A stretch of 64,000 nt of DNA from Sphingomonadaceae bacterium (GCA_025359445.1 JANYGB010000038.1:27082-91081), one strand, 5' to 3'; counted from the stretch's first letter, positions 55,246 through 64,000 are shown. Notes: generated by a model from the sequence alone, not told the origin. Made by a program: numbers and translations.

Positions 55246-56604
55246 ATGGATATCATTGCACGGCGACCGGGGCCTTCGGTGCAGGAAGTGTTTGAAACCG
55301 ACATCAATCCTGCCCCCGCAGTGATGCGCGAAGAATCGCCAGCCGCCGGCCAAACCACCGCCGATGTCTCGATTGAGCGTTATTTCGCGCGCGAATGGCA
55401 CGAGCAGGAGATCGAAAAGGTCTGGCGCAAGACCTGGCAGCTCGCTTGCCGGCTCGAGCACATCCCCAATGTCGGCGATCACGTGGTGTACGAAATCGTC
55501 CGCGATTCGCTGATCGTGATCCGCACCGGCCCTGACGAAATTCGCGCCTACATCAATTCGTGCCTGCACCGCGGCACCATGTTGCGCACCGAAGCAGGCT
55601 GCGTGAACCAGCTGCGCTGCCCGTTCCATGGTTGGACCTGGGACTTGCAAGGCCAGCTCAAGATCATTCCCGGCCAGTGGGATTTCCCCCATGTCGACAA
55701 GGCCGCAATGAACTTGCCGCAAGCTCAGGTCGGAACCTGGGGCGGGTTCGTGTTCGTCAACTTCGACGCAGACTGCGAGCCGCTAGACAGTTACCTCGAA
55801 AACCTGCCCGAGCATTTTTCCGCCTTCAACCTCGAAGACAAATACGTCGCCGCGCATGTTGCGAAGGTGATGCCGTGCAACTGGAAGCTGGCGATGGAGG
55901 CCTTCGTTGAGGCGTACCACGTGCCATACGCCCACCCGCAAGTGCTGGGCTATTACGGCGATTCGAACACGCAGTATGACGTCTGGGACGGGGTCCGCCA
56001 CGTCAGCCGGATGATCTCTGTCCAAGGCGTGCCCAGCCCGGCGATGAAAGGCATCGCGCCCGAACGCACGATCGAGGAAATGCGCCGTGACGTGCCGTTT
56101 TTTGCCGGCAAGCCGATCGAGGTTGGCCCCGGCGAAACCGCGCGCGGCAAATTGGCCGAACGCGCGCGCGAAAAGATCAGCCGCGCCATCGGGCGCGATA
56201 TGTCGGCGCTGTCAGACACCGAATCGCTCGATCTGATCGAATACATGCTGTTTCCCAACATGGTGCCGTGGGGCGGGCAGGCGCTGCCGATCACTTACCG
56301 CTTCCGGCCCTACGAAGACGATCCCGAGCGTTCGCTGATGGAGATCATGTTCCTGTTCTCCAAGGCGCCCGACGGCAGCCATCCCGAGCCCGCGAAAATG
56401 ACTATGCTCGGCCCCGATCAGAACTGGTGCGATGCCCCCGAGCTGGGCTCTGCCGCGATGGTCGCCGATCAGGACACCGACAACCTGCGCCGCATTCAAA
56501 AGGGCCTGCGCACTTCGCGCAAGCCCGGCGTCACCCTCGCGCGGTATCAGGAAAGCCGCATCCGCCACTACCACGAGACGCTGGACGCCTACATGGCGAA
56601 GTAG
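55246..56604 (+). CDS. Rieske non-heme iron oxygenase, alpha subunit
   Basis: 452-residue aromatic ring-hydroxylating or demethylating oxygenase. Rieske cluster ligands Cys106-x-His108 (NSCLHRG) and Cys125-xx-His128 (RCPFHGW). Mononuclear iron ligands His225 and His230 in EAYHVPYAHP; the preceding acidic residue of the triad pattern is present. AAAGGGAGAC lies before ATG 55246. No reductase, ferredoxin or beta subunit gene is adjacent, so partners must be elsewhere. Convergent with the GH130-like gene. Confidence 0.92.
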   Translation: MDIIARRPGPSVQEVFETDINPAPAVMREESPAAGQTTADVSIERYFAREWHEQEIEKVWRKTWQLACRLEHIPNVGDHVVYEIVRDSLIVIRTGPDEIRAYINSCLHRGTMLRTEAGCVNQLRCPFHGWTWDLQGQLKIIPGQWDFPHVDKAAMNLPQAQVGTWGGFVFVNFDADCEPLDSYLENLPEHFSAFNLEDKYVAAHVAKVMPCNWKLAMEAFVEAYHVPYAHPQVLGYYGDSNTQYDVWDGVRHVSRMISVQGVPSPAMKGIAPERTIEEMRRDVPFFAGKPIEVGPGETARGKLAERAREKISRAIGRDMSALSDTESLDLIEYMLFPNMVPWGGQALPITYRFRPYEDDPERSLMEIMFLFSKAPDGSHPEPAKMTMLGPDQNWCDAPELGSAAMVADQDTDNLRRIQKGLRTSRKPGVTLARYQESRIRHYHETLDAYMAK

Positions 56605-56605
56605 T

Positions 56606-57505
56606 TCAGACCTGGCGAATGATCGCGCGATAGAGGTCGGTGTCTTCGATCGAATGATATAACCAGATTTCCTCGCCGACGATTACCACCGAGGCGGCGA
56701 AGGCGATGTCGGTATCGGTGCGTTGGCCGCGCGGCGGGGGGACGATCAGCGGCTCGATGCAGCGATCGGTCACGCGGGTAAATTCGGCATCGAAAGCGAT
56801 CCAGCCGATCCGCCAGCGCGCATCGTGAGTCGCGCCGTTGTAGAACATCACCGGGCAGTCTTTGTCGGTGGTCAGCAGCGGCCCGGGCGAGAGGTGCCAA
56901 GCGTCCCATGCATCGGGGCGCGGGGTGAACGGCTGCGGCAGGTGCCGCCATGGGCCGGCCGCACCGTCGCCCACTGCCAGGCCGATTAGCGATGCCTCAT
57001 TGCGCGCGTATTCATAAAACATCCGCCAACCGCCGTCTGCCGTCCGATCGACCGTTGCCTCCTTAAGGTTACCTTCGGAAGGCGCGCCGGGCATTGCAAT
57101 CCCGCGCTTTTCCAGCCGGTCGATCGACGGCCCGGTGGCATAAAGCATCTCGCCGTGAGTGCGGGTTTCATCGACCCCGGTGTAATAGACCACCACACTG
57201 CCATCGGGCGCGAAGACCGGGGTCGGATCCTCGCATCCGCCGATGTCCGATGGACCTGGCCCGGGCGACAGCACGGGCGTTTCGCTGGCCGTGAACGCCA
57301 ACCCGTCGCTGCTCGCCGTAAACCAGATTGTCCCGGTATCGCCGCCTTCGCCTGGATGCGGCACCGCGCGGACCAGCATGGCGAACTTCCCCGGCGCAGA
57401 TTGCCAGACGTATGGGCTCATCAAGTCGCGCTGCGAAACCAGCGAGTTGCCGGTCATCGTCACGGCGTCGATTTGATCGACCACGAAATCGATTGTCTTG
57501 CTCAT
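56606..57505 (-). CDS. GH130/GH43-like five-bladed propeller protein
   Basis: 299 residues with repeated blade-like segments: MSPYVWQSAPGKFAMLVRAVP, CEDPTPVFAPDGSVVVYYTGVDE, EATVDRTADGGWRMFYEYAR, PVMFYNGATHDARWRIGWIAFD. This fits the beta-mannoside phosphorylase/glycosidase (GH130) family, whose catalytic Asp lies in an ED-P-type motif. No signal peptide, so cytoplasmic. The substrate is not assigned. Confidence 0.75.
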   Translation of the reverse strand: MSKTIDFVVDQIDAVTMTGNSLVSQRDLMSPYVWQSAPGKFAMLVRAVPHPGEGGDTGTIWFTASSDGLAFTASETPVLSPGPGPSDIGGCEDPTPVFAPDGSVVVYYTGVDETRTHGEMLYATGPSIDRLEKRGIAMPGAPSEGNLKEATVDRTADGGWRMFYEYARNEASLIGLAVGDGAAGPWRHLPQPFTPRPDAWDAWHLSPGPLLTTDKDCPVMFYNGATHDARWRIGWIAFDAEFTRVTDRCIEPLIVPPPRGQRTDTDIAFAASVVIVGEEIWLYHSIEDTDLYRAIIRQV

Positions 57506-57626
57506 CGGGCCTCCCGCTGCGATTCTAGCTGCACCTACAGAACGGTCTGGCAAAGGAACCGGTTCCAGGCTGACTTGTCGTGCAAAGGTCGGGGCTGACC
57601 CTCGCCGCTGCCCCCCCAAAGCCGCC

Positions 57627-58223
57627 CTAACCCAACGGCCAATGATACCGGTCGAAGACCCGGCCCGCGAGTTCGAGCTGGTCGATGTAGATAACCCCGA
57701 ATTTGCGGGCCACGCCCAGCGATGCCCGATTTTCCGGGTGGATCACCGACATGATCGCGGCGAATGCGCGCTGCTCACGCACATAGCGATAAATCCTGCC
57801 CGCAGCCTCTGAGGCAAAACCTTGCCCCCAGGCTGCCTTGCCAAACGTAAAGCCAAGCTCGGGGACAAGCTCGATTGCGGTACCCGTCGGCACGTGCGCG
57901 CTGAAAAACCAGGCTTTGCGCATGGCGGCGTCAGCCTGCGCACGCTCGATCGCCGCATCGCTCAGCCCGCAGCGGCCGATCAGCGCGCCATCGCTCTTGC
58001 GAATCACCGCCAGCTGGCCAAGTGAGGCGGCCTCGTAACTGGCCAAGATGTCGTTCAGCCACTTGGCAGTCTCGCTGTGCGGGCGCGGTTGGCCGTGGCC
58101 GATGTAACGTGCGACGTCGGGGTCGGTGTGGATTTCAGTAAAAAAGCCGAGGTCGCTCGGTTCGATCCGCCGCAGCACCAGTCGCTCGGTTTCGATTGCC
58201 TCGGTTCCAGCCAACAAAGTCAT
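57627..58223 (-). CDS. GNAT family N-acetyltransferase (RimJ/RimL type)
   Basis: 198 residues. N-terminal ETERLVLRRIEPSDL, HTDPDVARYIG, acetyl-CoA loop GFTFGKAAWGQGFASEAAGRI (Q/RxxGxG/A type), and C-terminal PENRASLGVARKFG. Acetylates an amine of a protein or small molecule; target unknown. It is the gene next to rnpB. The 121 bases between it and the GH130-like gene show no feature. Confidence 0.9.
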   Translation of the reverse strand: MTLLAGTEAIETERLVLRRIEPSDLGFFTEIHTDPDVARYIGHGQPRPHSETAKWLNDILASYEAASLGQLAVIRKSDGALIGRCGLSDAAIERAQADAAMRKAWFFSAHVPTGTAIELVPELGFTFGKAAWGQGFASEAAGRIYRYVREQRAFAAIMSVIHPENRASLGVARKFGVIYIDQLELAGRVFDRYHWPLG

Positions 58224-58249
58224 CGCCGCCCCTTCTTCAAGCCAAATGT

Positions 58250-58682
<433 letters not shown>

Positions 58683-58734
58683 GGGCGGGATGTAGGGGAT
58701 GGAGAGATGGGTGGCAAGGCGCCCTTGGTTGGCA

Positions 58735-59601
58735 TTAGTCGCGGCCAAGGGCAACCGCTGGCCCGCGTCCATTCTGACCGAGCACCGCAGCGTCATCGAG
58801 CCGGAAATGAAACAGCCGGTTCGGGCCGCTATCGGGCAGCAGATACAGGTCGCGCCCGCGCAGGGCCATGCCCTCGTTGGTATAGGGGGTGATGTAGTTC
58901 AAGGATGAGACCGGATTCGATGTCCCGGCGCGCAGTGACTGGACCAGTTTCATCGCGGGAAAGTCGATCCAGTCGATCGTCCCGCTGCGCCACGACGAGA
59001 GCCCGCTGGCGACCAGTTGGCCGTCGATGAATTTCATGTCCTGATAACGCGTCCGCGACGGATTGGGCACGACCCGGGGCCGCCCGCCCTTGTGCAGGTC
59101 AAAGATGTAAAGCTGCTCGCTGTCCCAGTTTCCGGTGACAAGCTGGCCTGCCGCAACCGCCGCGCAGCCCAGATGATCGGCCACGTAGATTTTGCGGCGG
59201 ATCTGCAGTGTCTTGATATCGATCTCTTCGAGCACCGCCGAGCTATGCGCGCGGTATTCGGCCACCGGCACCCAGATCGAATTGCCGGACACCGAGAACC
59301 CGCCGGGGTGATAGCGCTCCCCGTCGGTCAGCTCCACGCGGCGCAAGAATTTGCCCGTAGCCTGATCGAACTCGTGGAGATATCCGCGATGGTTTCCCAC
59401 ATCGACCGAAGTGACCCAGATGTGCTGGCCATCGAGATCAACCCCCTGAACATGAAATAGCTCACCCTTAAGATTGACAACACCAAGCAGCTGCGCATGT
59501 TCAATGGCTTTTGCTTTTAGCGTTGAAGCAGACGCTGTAGGCAAACTTGGCAATAACAGCACGCCGACTGCAAGAGCAGCGTGGATTGCTTTTCGGATCA
59601 T
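58735..59601 (-). CDS. Secreted beta-propeller-like protein of unknown function
   Basis: 288 residues with a signal peptide (AIHAALAVGVLLLPSLPTASA). The mature part shows repeated WD/propeller-like strands: VQGVDLDGQHIWVTSVDVGNHRGYLHEFD, GGFSVSGNSIWVPVAEYRAHS, GTGNWDSEQLYIFDL-like segments, DMKFIDGQLVASGLSSWRSG, NEGMALRGRDLYLLPDSG. It resembles DUF6454/YncE-like periplasmic proteins. Function not known. It lies just upstream of rnpB. Confidence 0.78.
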   Translation of the reverse strand: MIRKAIHAALAVGVLLLPSLPTASASTLKAKAIEHAQLLGVVNLKGELFHVQGVDLDGQHIWVTSVDVGNHRGYLHEFDQATGKFLRRVELTDGERYHPGGFSVSGNSIWVPVAEYRAHSSAVLEEIDIKTLQIRRKIYVADHLGCAAVAAGQLVTGNWDSEQLYIFDLHKGGRPRVVPNPSRTRYQDMKFIDGQLVASGLSSWRSGTIDWIDFPAMKLVQSLRAGTSNPVSSLNYITPYTNEGMALRGRDLYLLPDSGPNRLFHFRLDDAAVLGQNGRGPAVALGRD

Positions 59602-59721
59602 CCGAATTCCCCCTCAGGAACTTTGTCGGAGCCGCGCTAGCAAGGCAATATTACCCAGGTGAGTCAGGGGTATTACGGTTTTGAGGCAATGTCCGATTTC
59701 GCAGGTCGATCCAGCAAAATA

Positions 59722-60423
59722 TTACCGCGTCTTCCCGCTATCCCGGTCCAGCAGCAGCGAGAACAGCATCGCCGAGCATTCCCCATCGACCTCGCCGTCG
59801 ATCATGTGCGGGCGCCACCTCCGCTGGAAGGCGCGCATTGCGGCGGGCATGTCGCTGATGTCGTAGCCCCAGCGTTCGAGCGCGAGGAAGAAGGCGCCGT
59901 CGTTTTCGAACGGGCTGGGCCGGGTCACCCGCGGGGTTTTGAGCGCGAGACGGTGCGCGGCGAGCAGGTCCCAGTCGAACAGCTCGCCGGGGTCTTCTTT
60001 GCGGGTCGGGGCGATGTCGGAATGGCCGACGACGTTGGCGCGCGGCACGTCGTGGCGCTGGACGATCTCGGCGAGCAAGGGCAGTAGCGCCTCCATCTGC
60101 ACGTCGGGAAACGGGACATAGCCGAACTCGTGCCCGGGGTTGACCAGCTCAATCCCGACGCTCGCCGAATTGATGTCGCTGATCCCGCGCCAGAAGCCCC
60201 GCCCGGCATGCCACGCGCGGCGGTCTTCACGCACCAGGCGGTGGACGGTGCCGTCCTCCTCGATGCAGTAATGCGCTGAAACTTCCGCCGCCGGATCGCA
60301 TAGCCGTTCCAGCGCCTCCGCGCCGGTGCGCATCCCGGTGTAGTGCATTACCACCATGGATACCGGCAGTTGCCTCTGGTTCCAGTTGGGTGACGGGGTT
60401 TCGGAGTGGATCAGTTCGGACAC
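59722..60423 (-). CDS. N-acetylmuramoyl-L-alanine amidase (AmpD/AmiD type)
   Basis: 233 residues. Amidase_2 domain: VVMHYTGMRTGAEAL with the first zinc His, HYCIEEDGTVHRLVREDRRAWHAGRGFW, SVGIELVNPGHEFG, VVGHSDIAPTRKEDPGELFDW with the second His and the Lys/Asp site. A C-terminal extension of ~60 residues resembles a peptidoglycan-binding domain (FQRRWRPHMIDGEVD). Start GTG 60423, with GGGGAGGA 8 bases upstream, a ribosome binding site provided by the adjacent repeat. Cleaves the muramic acid-peptide amide bond. Confidence 0.9.
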   Translation of the reverse strand: MSELIHSETPSPNWNQRQLPVSMVVMHYTGMRTGAEALERLCDPAAEVSAHYCIEEDGTVHRLVREDRRAWHAGRGFWRGISDINSASVGIELVNPGHEFGYVPFPDVQMEALLPLLAEIVQRHDVPRANVVGHSDIAPTRKEDPGELFDWDLLAAHRLALKTPRVTRPSPFENDGAFFLALERWGYDISDMPAAMRAFQRRWRPHMIDGEVDGECSAMLFSLLLDRDSGKTR

Positions 60424-60429
60424 TGCTAA

Positions 60430-60546
60430 AATCCTCCCCTCTTGTGGGAGGTGCCGAGCGGAGCGAGGCGGAGGGGGCCTGTCTTTTGCGGGAATGCCCC
60501 CACCGTCAGCGCTTCGCGCTGCCACCTCCCCCAGGAGGGGAGGATT
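60430..60546. repeat. Palindromic repeat between chpT and the amidase gene
   Basis: 117 bases with perfect 12-bp inverted ends AATCCTCCCCTC / GAGGGGAGGATT and internal inverted pairs (GGGAGGTG/CACCTCCC, GGAGGGGGC/GCCCCCACC partial, CAGCGCTTCGCGCTG). Same general build as the other CTCCCC-ended elements in the window. It supplies the Shine-Dalgarno sequence of the amidase gene. Confidence 0.85.
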
Positions 60547-60565
60547 GAGGAGCAGGCCGGTCCCA

Positions 60566-61222
60566 TCACCCCTCCGGCAAGACCGCGCCCATCACCAGCG
60601 CTTCGGTGCTGAGCGCGAATTGCAACCCGCCGCCCTGCTGCGCGGCGAGCTGGCACAGCATCCACGCCGGTGCCGTGCGGCTCGACAAGTCGGCAATCGG
60701 CAGCGAGCCATCGAGCGCGCGGCCGACGTCTTTGTCAAAAGCGATCTTCGGCCCGGCGGCGCGGACCACGATCTCGCTTGCCCCGGCCCGGCTTTCCACC
60801 CCGATATCCAGCGTACCGCCGCGCACCAGCGCCTCGATCCCGATATGCGCGAGGTTGAGCATGACCTTGACCGCCGGCTTGGGCAGCGCATCGACCGCCA
60901 GGTTCCACGCAATCGTGATCCGGTCTTTACCCGCGACCAGCGCATCGATCACGTTGCGCGCTTCATCGACCGGCACCGCGTAATCGAAGCCGCTCGCCCC
61001 GCCAAACGCGAGGCGGAAGAATTTGAGCTTATCGGCGCTGGCCTTGGCGCTTTGTTCGAGCAATTCCATGCAGCGTTTGCGCATTTCGGGATCGCGTTCT
61101 TCGGCGAGCAGTTCGAGCCCGTTGCTCATCGCGCCCACGGGGCTTAGCAGATCGTGACACAGGCGCGAACAGAGCAAGGCGGCAAGGTCGAGGGAGGCCG
61201 GGTCGGCAGAAATATCGGTCAT
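60566..61222 (-). CDS. chpT: Histidine phosphotransferase ChpT
   Basis: Relay of the CckA-ChpT-CtrA cell-cycle phosphorelay, passing phosphate to CtrA and CpdR. 218 residues; phospho-acceptor His23 in SRLCHDLLSPVGAMSNGLELL, with the dimerising helical hairpin, then a degenerate ATPase-like domain (PKPAVKVMLNLAHIGIEAL, GPKIAFDKDVGRALDG). The length and layout fit ChpT. Upstream (minus strand) is the M67 peptidase, 27 bases away, possibly in the same unit. Confidence 0.93.
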   Translation of the reverse strand: MTDISADPASLDLAALLCSRLCHDLLSPVGAMSNGLELLAEERDPEMRKRCMELLEQSAKASADKLKFFRLAFGGASGFDYAVPVDEARNVIDALVAGKDRITIAWNLAVDALPKPAVKVMLNLAHIGIEALVRGGTLDIGVESRAGASEIVVRAAGPKIAFDKDVGRALDGSLPIADLSSRTAPAWMLCQLAAQQGGGLQFALSTEALVMGAVLPEG

Positions 61223-61249
61223 GGTAATTCCTGATTGCTTGGCCAGCCC

Positions 61250-61651
61250 TTAACCCGCCGCGACTCGCGTGGGAAGCGCTTCGAAGCCGCCCGGCGTATC
61301 ACGCCACCAGGTCACCGCTCCGCCTGCGATGATCGCCCAGATCCGGCCATCGCCGCTGGCGCGCGCCCGGTCAGTGGCCGATGGCTCGGCGCGGCCATTG
61401 GGGTGCGAATGGTAATAGCCCAGCACCTCCGGCCCGCCCGCCCGCGCCGCGCGGTGCGCGGCGATCAGCGCGGCGGGATCGATCTCGAAATGGTCGGCAG
61501 GATGGGGATGGATATTGGCGGCGGGCTGCGCAGTATGCACCGTTGCGCCTTCACCCAGCAGCAACCCGCAGCACTCGTCAGGGCATGCTTGCGCTGCTTC
61601 TCGGAGCAGTGTGGCAGTTACGCCACTTGTCAGTTCGACGACCATCCCCAT
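61250..61651 (-). CDS. M67 family (JAMM/Mov34) metallopeptidase
   Basis: 133 residues. JAMM zinc motif: Glu in DECCGLLLGEG, His-x-His in YYHSHPNGRAEPSATD followed by Ser and Asp at the expected spacing. Bacterial members release sulfur-carrier or ubiquitin-like tails, or act on small substrates. Start ATG 61651 (or 61645); the frame beyond would enter the divergent rluD-type gene. It is divergent from that gene with only 10 bases between starts, so regulation is shared or embedded in coding sequence. Confidence 0.88.
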   Translation of the reverse strand: MGMVVELTSGVTATLLREAAQACPDECCGLLLGEGATVHTAQPAANIHPHPADHFEIDPAALIAAHRAARAGGPEVLGYYHSHPNGRAEPSATDRARASGDGRIWAIIAGGAVTWWRDTPGGFEALPTRVAAG

Positions 61652-61661
61652 CTGCCTAGCG

Positions 61662-62612
61662 ATGAATGGGGGGGAATCCATAATTTCCGGCGTGATCGCC
61701 GAGGGCGGCCAGCGGCTCGACAAGGCGCTTACCGAAGCCAGCGGGCTATCGCGTGAGCGGGTCAAGGCGCTGATGGGCGAAGGCCGCGTGACTTTGAACG
61801 GCAAACCCGCCGCTCAGGCGAGCTTCAAACCGGCAGCCGGAGCCGCTTTCGAAATCACCATCCCCGCAGTCGCCCCGGACGAGGCGCAGCCTGAAGATAT
61901 TCCGCTGAGCGTGGTGTTCGAGGACGAGCATCTGATCGTGATCGACAAGCCCGCCGGGCTGGTGGTCCATCCCGCTGTCGGGAACTATGACGGCACTTTG
62001 GTTAACGCGCTGCTGCACCATTGCCGGGGCCAATTGTCCGGCATTGGCGGCGTGGCGCGCCCCGGGATAGTCCACCGGATTGACAAGGATACTTCCGGGC
62101 TTTTGGTGGTTGCCAAAAGCGATGTCGCGCACGAAGGGCTGGCCCGGCAGTTTGAAGATCACTCGGTTGAGCGCGCGTATCTGGCGCTGGTCGCGGGAAA
62201 TCCCATGCCGCCAGCGGGAACTGTAACCGGATCGATCGGGCGGTCGAATACCAACCGCAAGAAGATGGCGCTGGTCGCCGATGGGCGCGGGAAACATGCG
62301 GTAACGCATTTCGCCACGCTTGAACGGTTTGCCGGGGCGGCGCTGGTCGAATGCCGGCTGGAAACGGGGCGGACGCATCAGGTGCGGGTCCATATGACAT
62401 CGCTAGGGCATCCCTTGCTGGGCGATCCCGCTTATGGCCGCACCCCGCCCAAATTGAAGGCGATGCTGGCCGATCACAAGTTCGAACGGCAGGCGCTGCA
62501 CGCCAAGGTGCTGGGGTTCGTTCACCCGGTTACCGGTGGGCAGCTGCGCTTCGAGAGTCCGCTACCTGCCGATATGGCAGGGCTGTTGGTCGATTTGCGG
62601 AACAATAGTTGA
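61662..62612 (+). CDS. RluA-family 23S rRNA pseudouridine synthase (RluD-like)
   Basis: 316 residues. S4 domain (GQRLDKALTEASGLSRERVKALMGEGRVTLNG) and catalytic core HRIDKDTSGLLVVAKS with the catalytic Asp, followed by GRTHQVRVHMTSLGHPLLGDPAYG. Closest to RluD, which modifies helix 69 of 23S rRNA. Start ATG 61662; the frame upstream overlaps the M67 gene and is not used. The 3' end contains the -35-like half of the rpoH promoter. Confidence 0.93.
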   Translation: MNGGESIISGVIAEGGQRLDKALTEASGLSRERVKALMGEGRVTLNGKPAAQASFKPAAGAAFEITIPAVAPDEAQPEDIPLSVVFEDEHLIVIDKPAGLVVHPAVGNYDGTLVNALLHHCRGQLSGIGGVARPGIVHRIDKDTSGLLVVAKSDVAHEGLARQFEDHSVERAYLALVAGNPMPPAGTVTGSIGRSNTNRKKMALVADGRGKHAVTHFATLERFAGAALVECRLETGRTHQVRVHMTSLGHPLLGDPAYGRTPPKLKAMLADHKFERQALHAKVLGFVHPVTGGQLRFESPLPADMAGLLVDLRNNS

Positions 62613-62623
62613 ATGACTGTGTT
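62599..62623 (+). promoter_or_regulatory. Candidate EcfG (general stress sigma) promoter of rpoH
   Basis: GGAAC at 62599-62603, a 17-base spacer, then GTT at 62621-62623: the alphaproteobacterial EcfG pattern GGAAC-N16/17-cGTT, except that the base before GTT is T. The -35 lies in the last codons of the rluD-type gene. A TATAAA overlaps the -10, which could also give a sigma-70 start. Confidence 0.6.
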
Positions 62624-62713
62624 ATAAATATATCCCATGTGGCTGCCGCCGGGGGATGCCTTTAAGAGGGTCTCCCAAAGCGCATGCCGACGAAGAAAGG
62701 GCGATTGAAGATC

Positions 62714-63652
62714 ATGGCCGAAGCCAAAAAGACCCTGCCCGCGCGGACCACCCCCGCACGTTCAAGCAGCGCGATGCCCAGCCTGGGGCCAGAGCAGAGC
62801 CTCAACCGTTATCTTGCCGAAATCCGGAAGTTCCCGGTGCTGACAGCCGAGCAGGAATACATGCTCGCCAAGCGCTATGCTGAACACCAGGATCCCGAAG
62901 CCGCCAAGCAGCTGGTCACCAGCCACCTGCGGCTCGTCGCCAAAATCGCGATGGGTTATCGCGGCTACGGCTTGCCGGTGGCCGAGCTCATTTCCGAGGG
63001 CAACATCGGGCTGATGCAGGGCGTCAAGAAGTTCGAGCCTGATCGCGGCTTCCGCTTGGCGACCTATGCGATGTGGTGGATCAAGGCGAGCATGCAGGAA
63101 TTTATCCTGCGCAGCTGGAGCCTGGTCAAGATGGGCACCACCGCAGCGCAGAAGAAGCTGTTCTTCAACCTGCGGCGGATGAAGAAGAACCTCGACGCTT
63201 ACGAGGATTCGGACCTCCATCCCGATCACGTGACCAAGATTGCGACCGATCTCGGCGTATCGGAAACCGAAGTCGTCAACATGAACCGCCGAATGATGAT
63301 GGGCGGCGATGCCAGCCTCAATATCTCATTCAACGAGGACGGCGAAGGCCAGTGGCAGGACATGCTGTCGGACGATGGCCCGCTCCAGGACCAGATCGTT
63401 GAGGAAGCGCAAGAGGCGCGCAACCGTCACTCGTTGTTGGTCGAGGCGCTTGATAGCCTGGGTGATCGCGAACGCCACATCCTCACCCAGCGCCGCCTCA
63501 CCGATGATCCGCAGACGCTCGAACAACTGAGCCAGGAATACGGGGTCAGCCGCGAACGGGTCCGCCAAATCGAGGTCCGCGCCTTCGAAAAGTTACAAAA
63601 GGCGATGCTGCGGATCGGCGGCGAACGGCGCCTGCTGCCCGCCGCAGCCTGA
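62714..63652 (+). CDS. rpoH: RNA polymerase heat-shock sigma factor RpoH
   Basis: Sigma-32-type factor, 312 residues from ATG 62714 (322 if ATG 62684 is used; neither has an ideal ribosome binding site). Region 2 has SLNRYLAEIRKFPVLT and LRLVAKIAMGYRGYGLPVAELISEGNIGLMQG, then FRLATYAMWWIKASMQEFILRSWSLVKMG; the RpoH box QKKLFFNLRRMKK is clear; region 4 ends YGVSRERVRQIEVRAFEKLQ. Directs heat-shock genes such as clpB, 45 kb away here. A good EcfG-type promoter precedes it. Confidence 0.96.
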   Translation: MAEAKKTLPARTTPARSSSAMPSLGPEQSLNRYLAEIRKFPVLTAEQEYMLAKRYAEHQDPEAAKQLVTSHLRLVAKIAMGYRGYGLPVAELISEGNIGLMQGVKKFEPDRGFRLATYAMWWIKASMQEFILRSWSLVKMGTTAAQKKLFFNLRRMKKNLDAYEDSDLHPDHVTKIATDLGVSETEVVNMNRRMMMGGDASLNISFNEDGEGQWQDMLSDDGPLQDQIVEEAQEARNRHSLLVEALDSLGDRERHILTQRRLTDDPQTLEQLSQEYGVSRERVRQIEVRAFEKLQKAMLRIGGERRLLPAAA

Positions 63653-63809
63653 GCTTCGCCGCTTGCCGGGCAAGTTAAATTACGACGGCGGGTAAGATAA
63701 TGACGAACCGAGGCCGATATTTGGTTGGGGCGCTGGGGTAATGCTTGACAAACTGCCGTAATTCGCGAGACTCTTGCCGGCAGTATTATCCAAGACAGGT
63801 GGGAACATC

Positions 63810-64000
63810 ATGATGACGAAAAAGACGATGATTGTGGGCCTGGCGCTCGCTTCAAGCATGCTTGCGACGCCTGCGCTGGCTCGCGACGATTCGTGGTATA
63901 TTGAAGGCGATGCTGGCGGGATGCTGGTGGAAGACATGCAGAACCTGGTCAGCCCGGGTTTCGGCACGCTTAACACCAAGACCGGCTATGATGTCGGCGG
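63810..64000 (+). CDS. OmpA-like outer-membrane protein (3' partial)
   Basis: First 63 residues only. Signal peptide MMTKKTMIVGLALASSMLA then TPALARDDSWYIEGDAGGMLVED, a form typical of sphingomonad OmpA-family proteins with an N-terminal eight-strand barrel. ATG 63810 (a second ATG follows directly). A TTGACA at 63745-63750 may be its -35. The C-terminal peptidoglycan-binding domain, if present, is outside the window. Confidence 0.75.
   Translation, partial: MMTKKTMIVGLALASSMLATPALARDDSWYIEGDAGGMLVEDMQNLVSPGFGTLNTKTGYDVG

Overview
The window looks like chromosome of a high-GC alphaproteobacterium of the order Sphingomonadales (Novosphingobium/Sphingomonas/Erythrobacter type). Supporting signs are the Tad/Cpa pilus genes, a ChpT phosphotransferase, GatCAB, an ATP12-type chaperone, a TorF-type porin, large TonB-dependent receptor and acylase genes, an alphaproteobacterial rnpB, an EcfG-type promoter, and GC-rich palindromic repeats. 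Gene-level placement is inferred from remembered protein families; no search was run.

Layout. 1-5.2 kb: end of a Tad pilus operon (cpaC partial, cpaD, cpaE, tadB, tadC; no cpaF between cpaE and tadB). 5.2-11.8 kb, minus strand: eight tightly packed genes, a beta-oxidation-like set (thiolase, SDR dehydrogenase, enoyl-CoA hydratase) with a TetR regulator, then MTA phosphorylase, maleylacetoacetate isomerase, a MarR regulator and a fumarylacetoacetase-family hydrolase. 12.2-23.8 kb: TonB receptor, clpB, penicillin-acylase-family enzyme, two-domain M16 protease, small unknown protein. 23.9-29.2 kb, minus strand: FKBP isomerase, gatC, gatA, a PhyH-type dioxygenase, gatB; then rpsU and a candidate structured RNA. 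29.2-33 kb: crcB, a RluA-family synthase, PaiB-like protein, HAD phosphatase, small membrane protein, ATP12, all overlapping. 33-36.5 kb: a Mla/MCE lipid transport operon. 36.6-42 kb: valS carrying an in-frame palindromic insert, queE, and a frameshifted MATE exporter. 42-50.2 kb, minus strand: HerA-like ATPase, TIGR02186/TauE pair, NfrB-like glycosyltransferase with an NfrA-like partner, NhaD antiporter, glyoxalase-fold protein. 50.3-58.2 kb: TorF porin, phosphatase, UDP-glucose dehydrogenase, serine hydrolase, DUF3237 protein, Rieske oxygenase, GH130-like protein, acetyltransferase. 58.2-64 kb: rnpB, a secreted propeller-like protein, peptidoglycan amidase, chpT, M67 peptidase, rluD-type synthase, rpoH behind an EcfG-type promoter, and the start of an OmpA-like gene.

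No prophage, transposase, CRISPR array, tRNA or rRNA was recognised. The least ordinary features are palindromic repeats that also sit inside valS and in the P3 arm of rnpB, the dioxygenase gene inside the gatCAB operon, a reduced NfrA/NfrB-like pair, the candidate structured RNA upstream of rpsU, and the general-stress promoter in front of rpoH.
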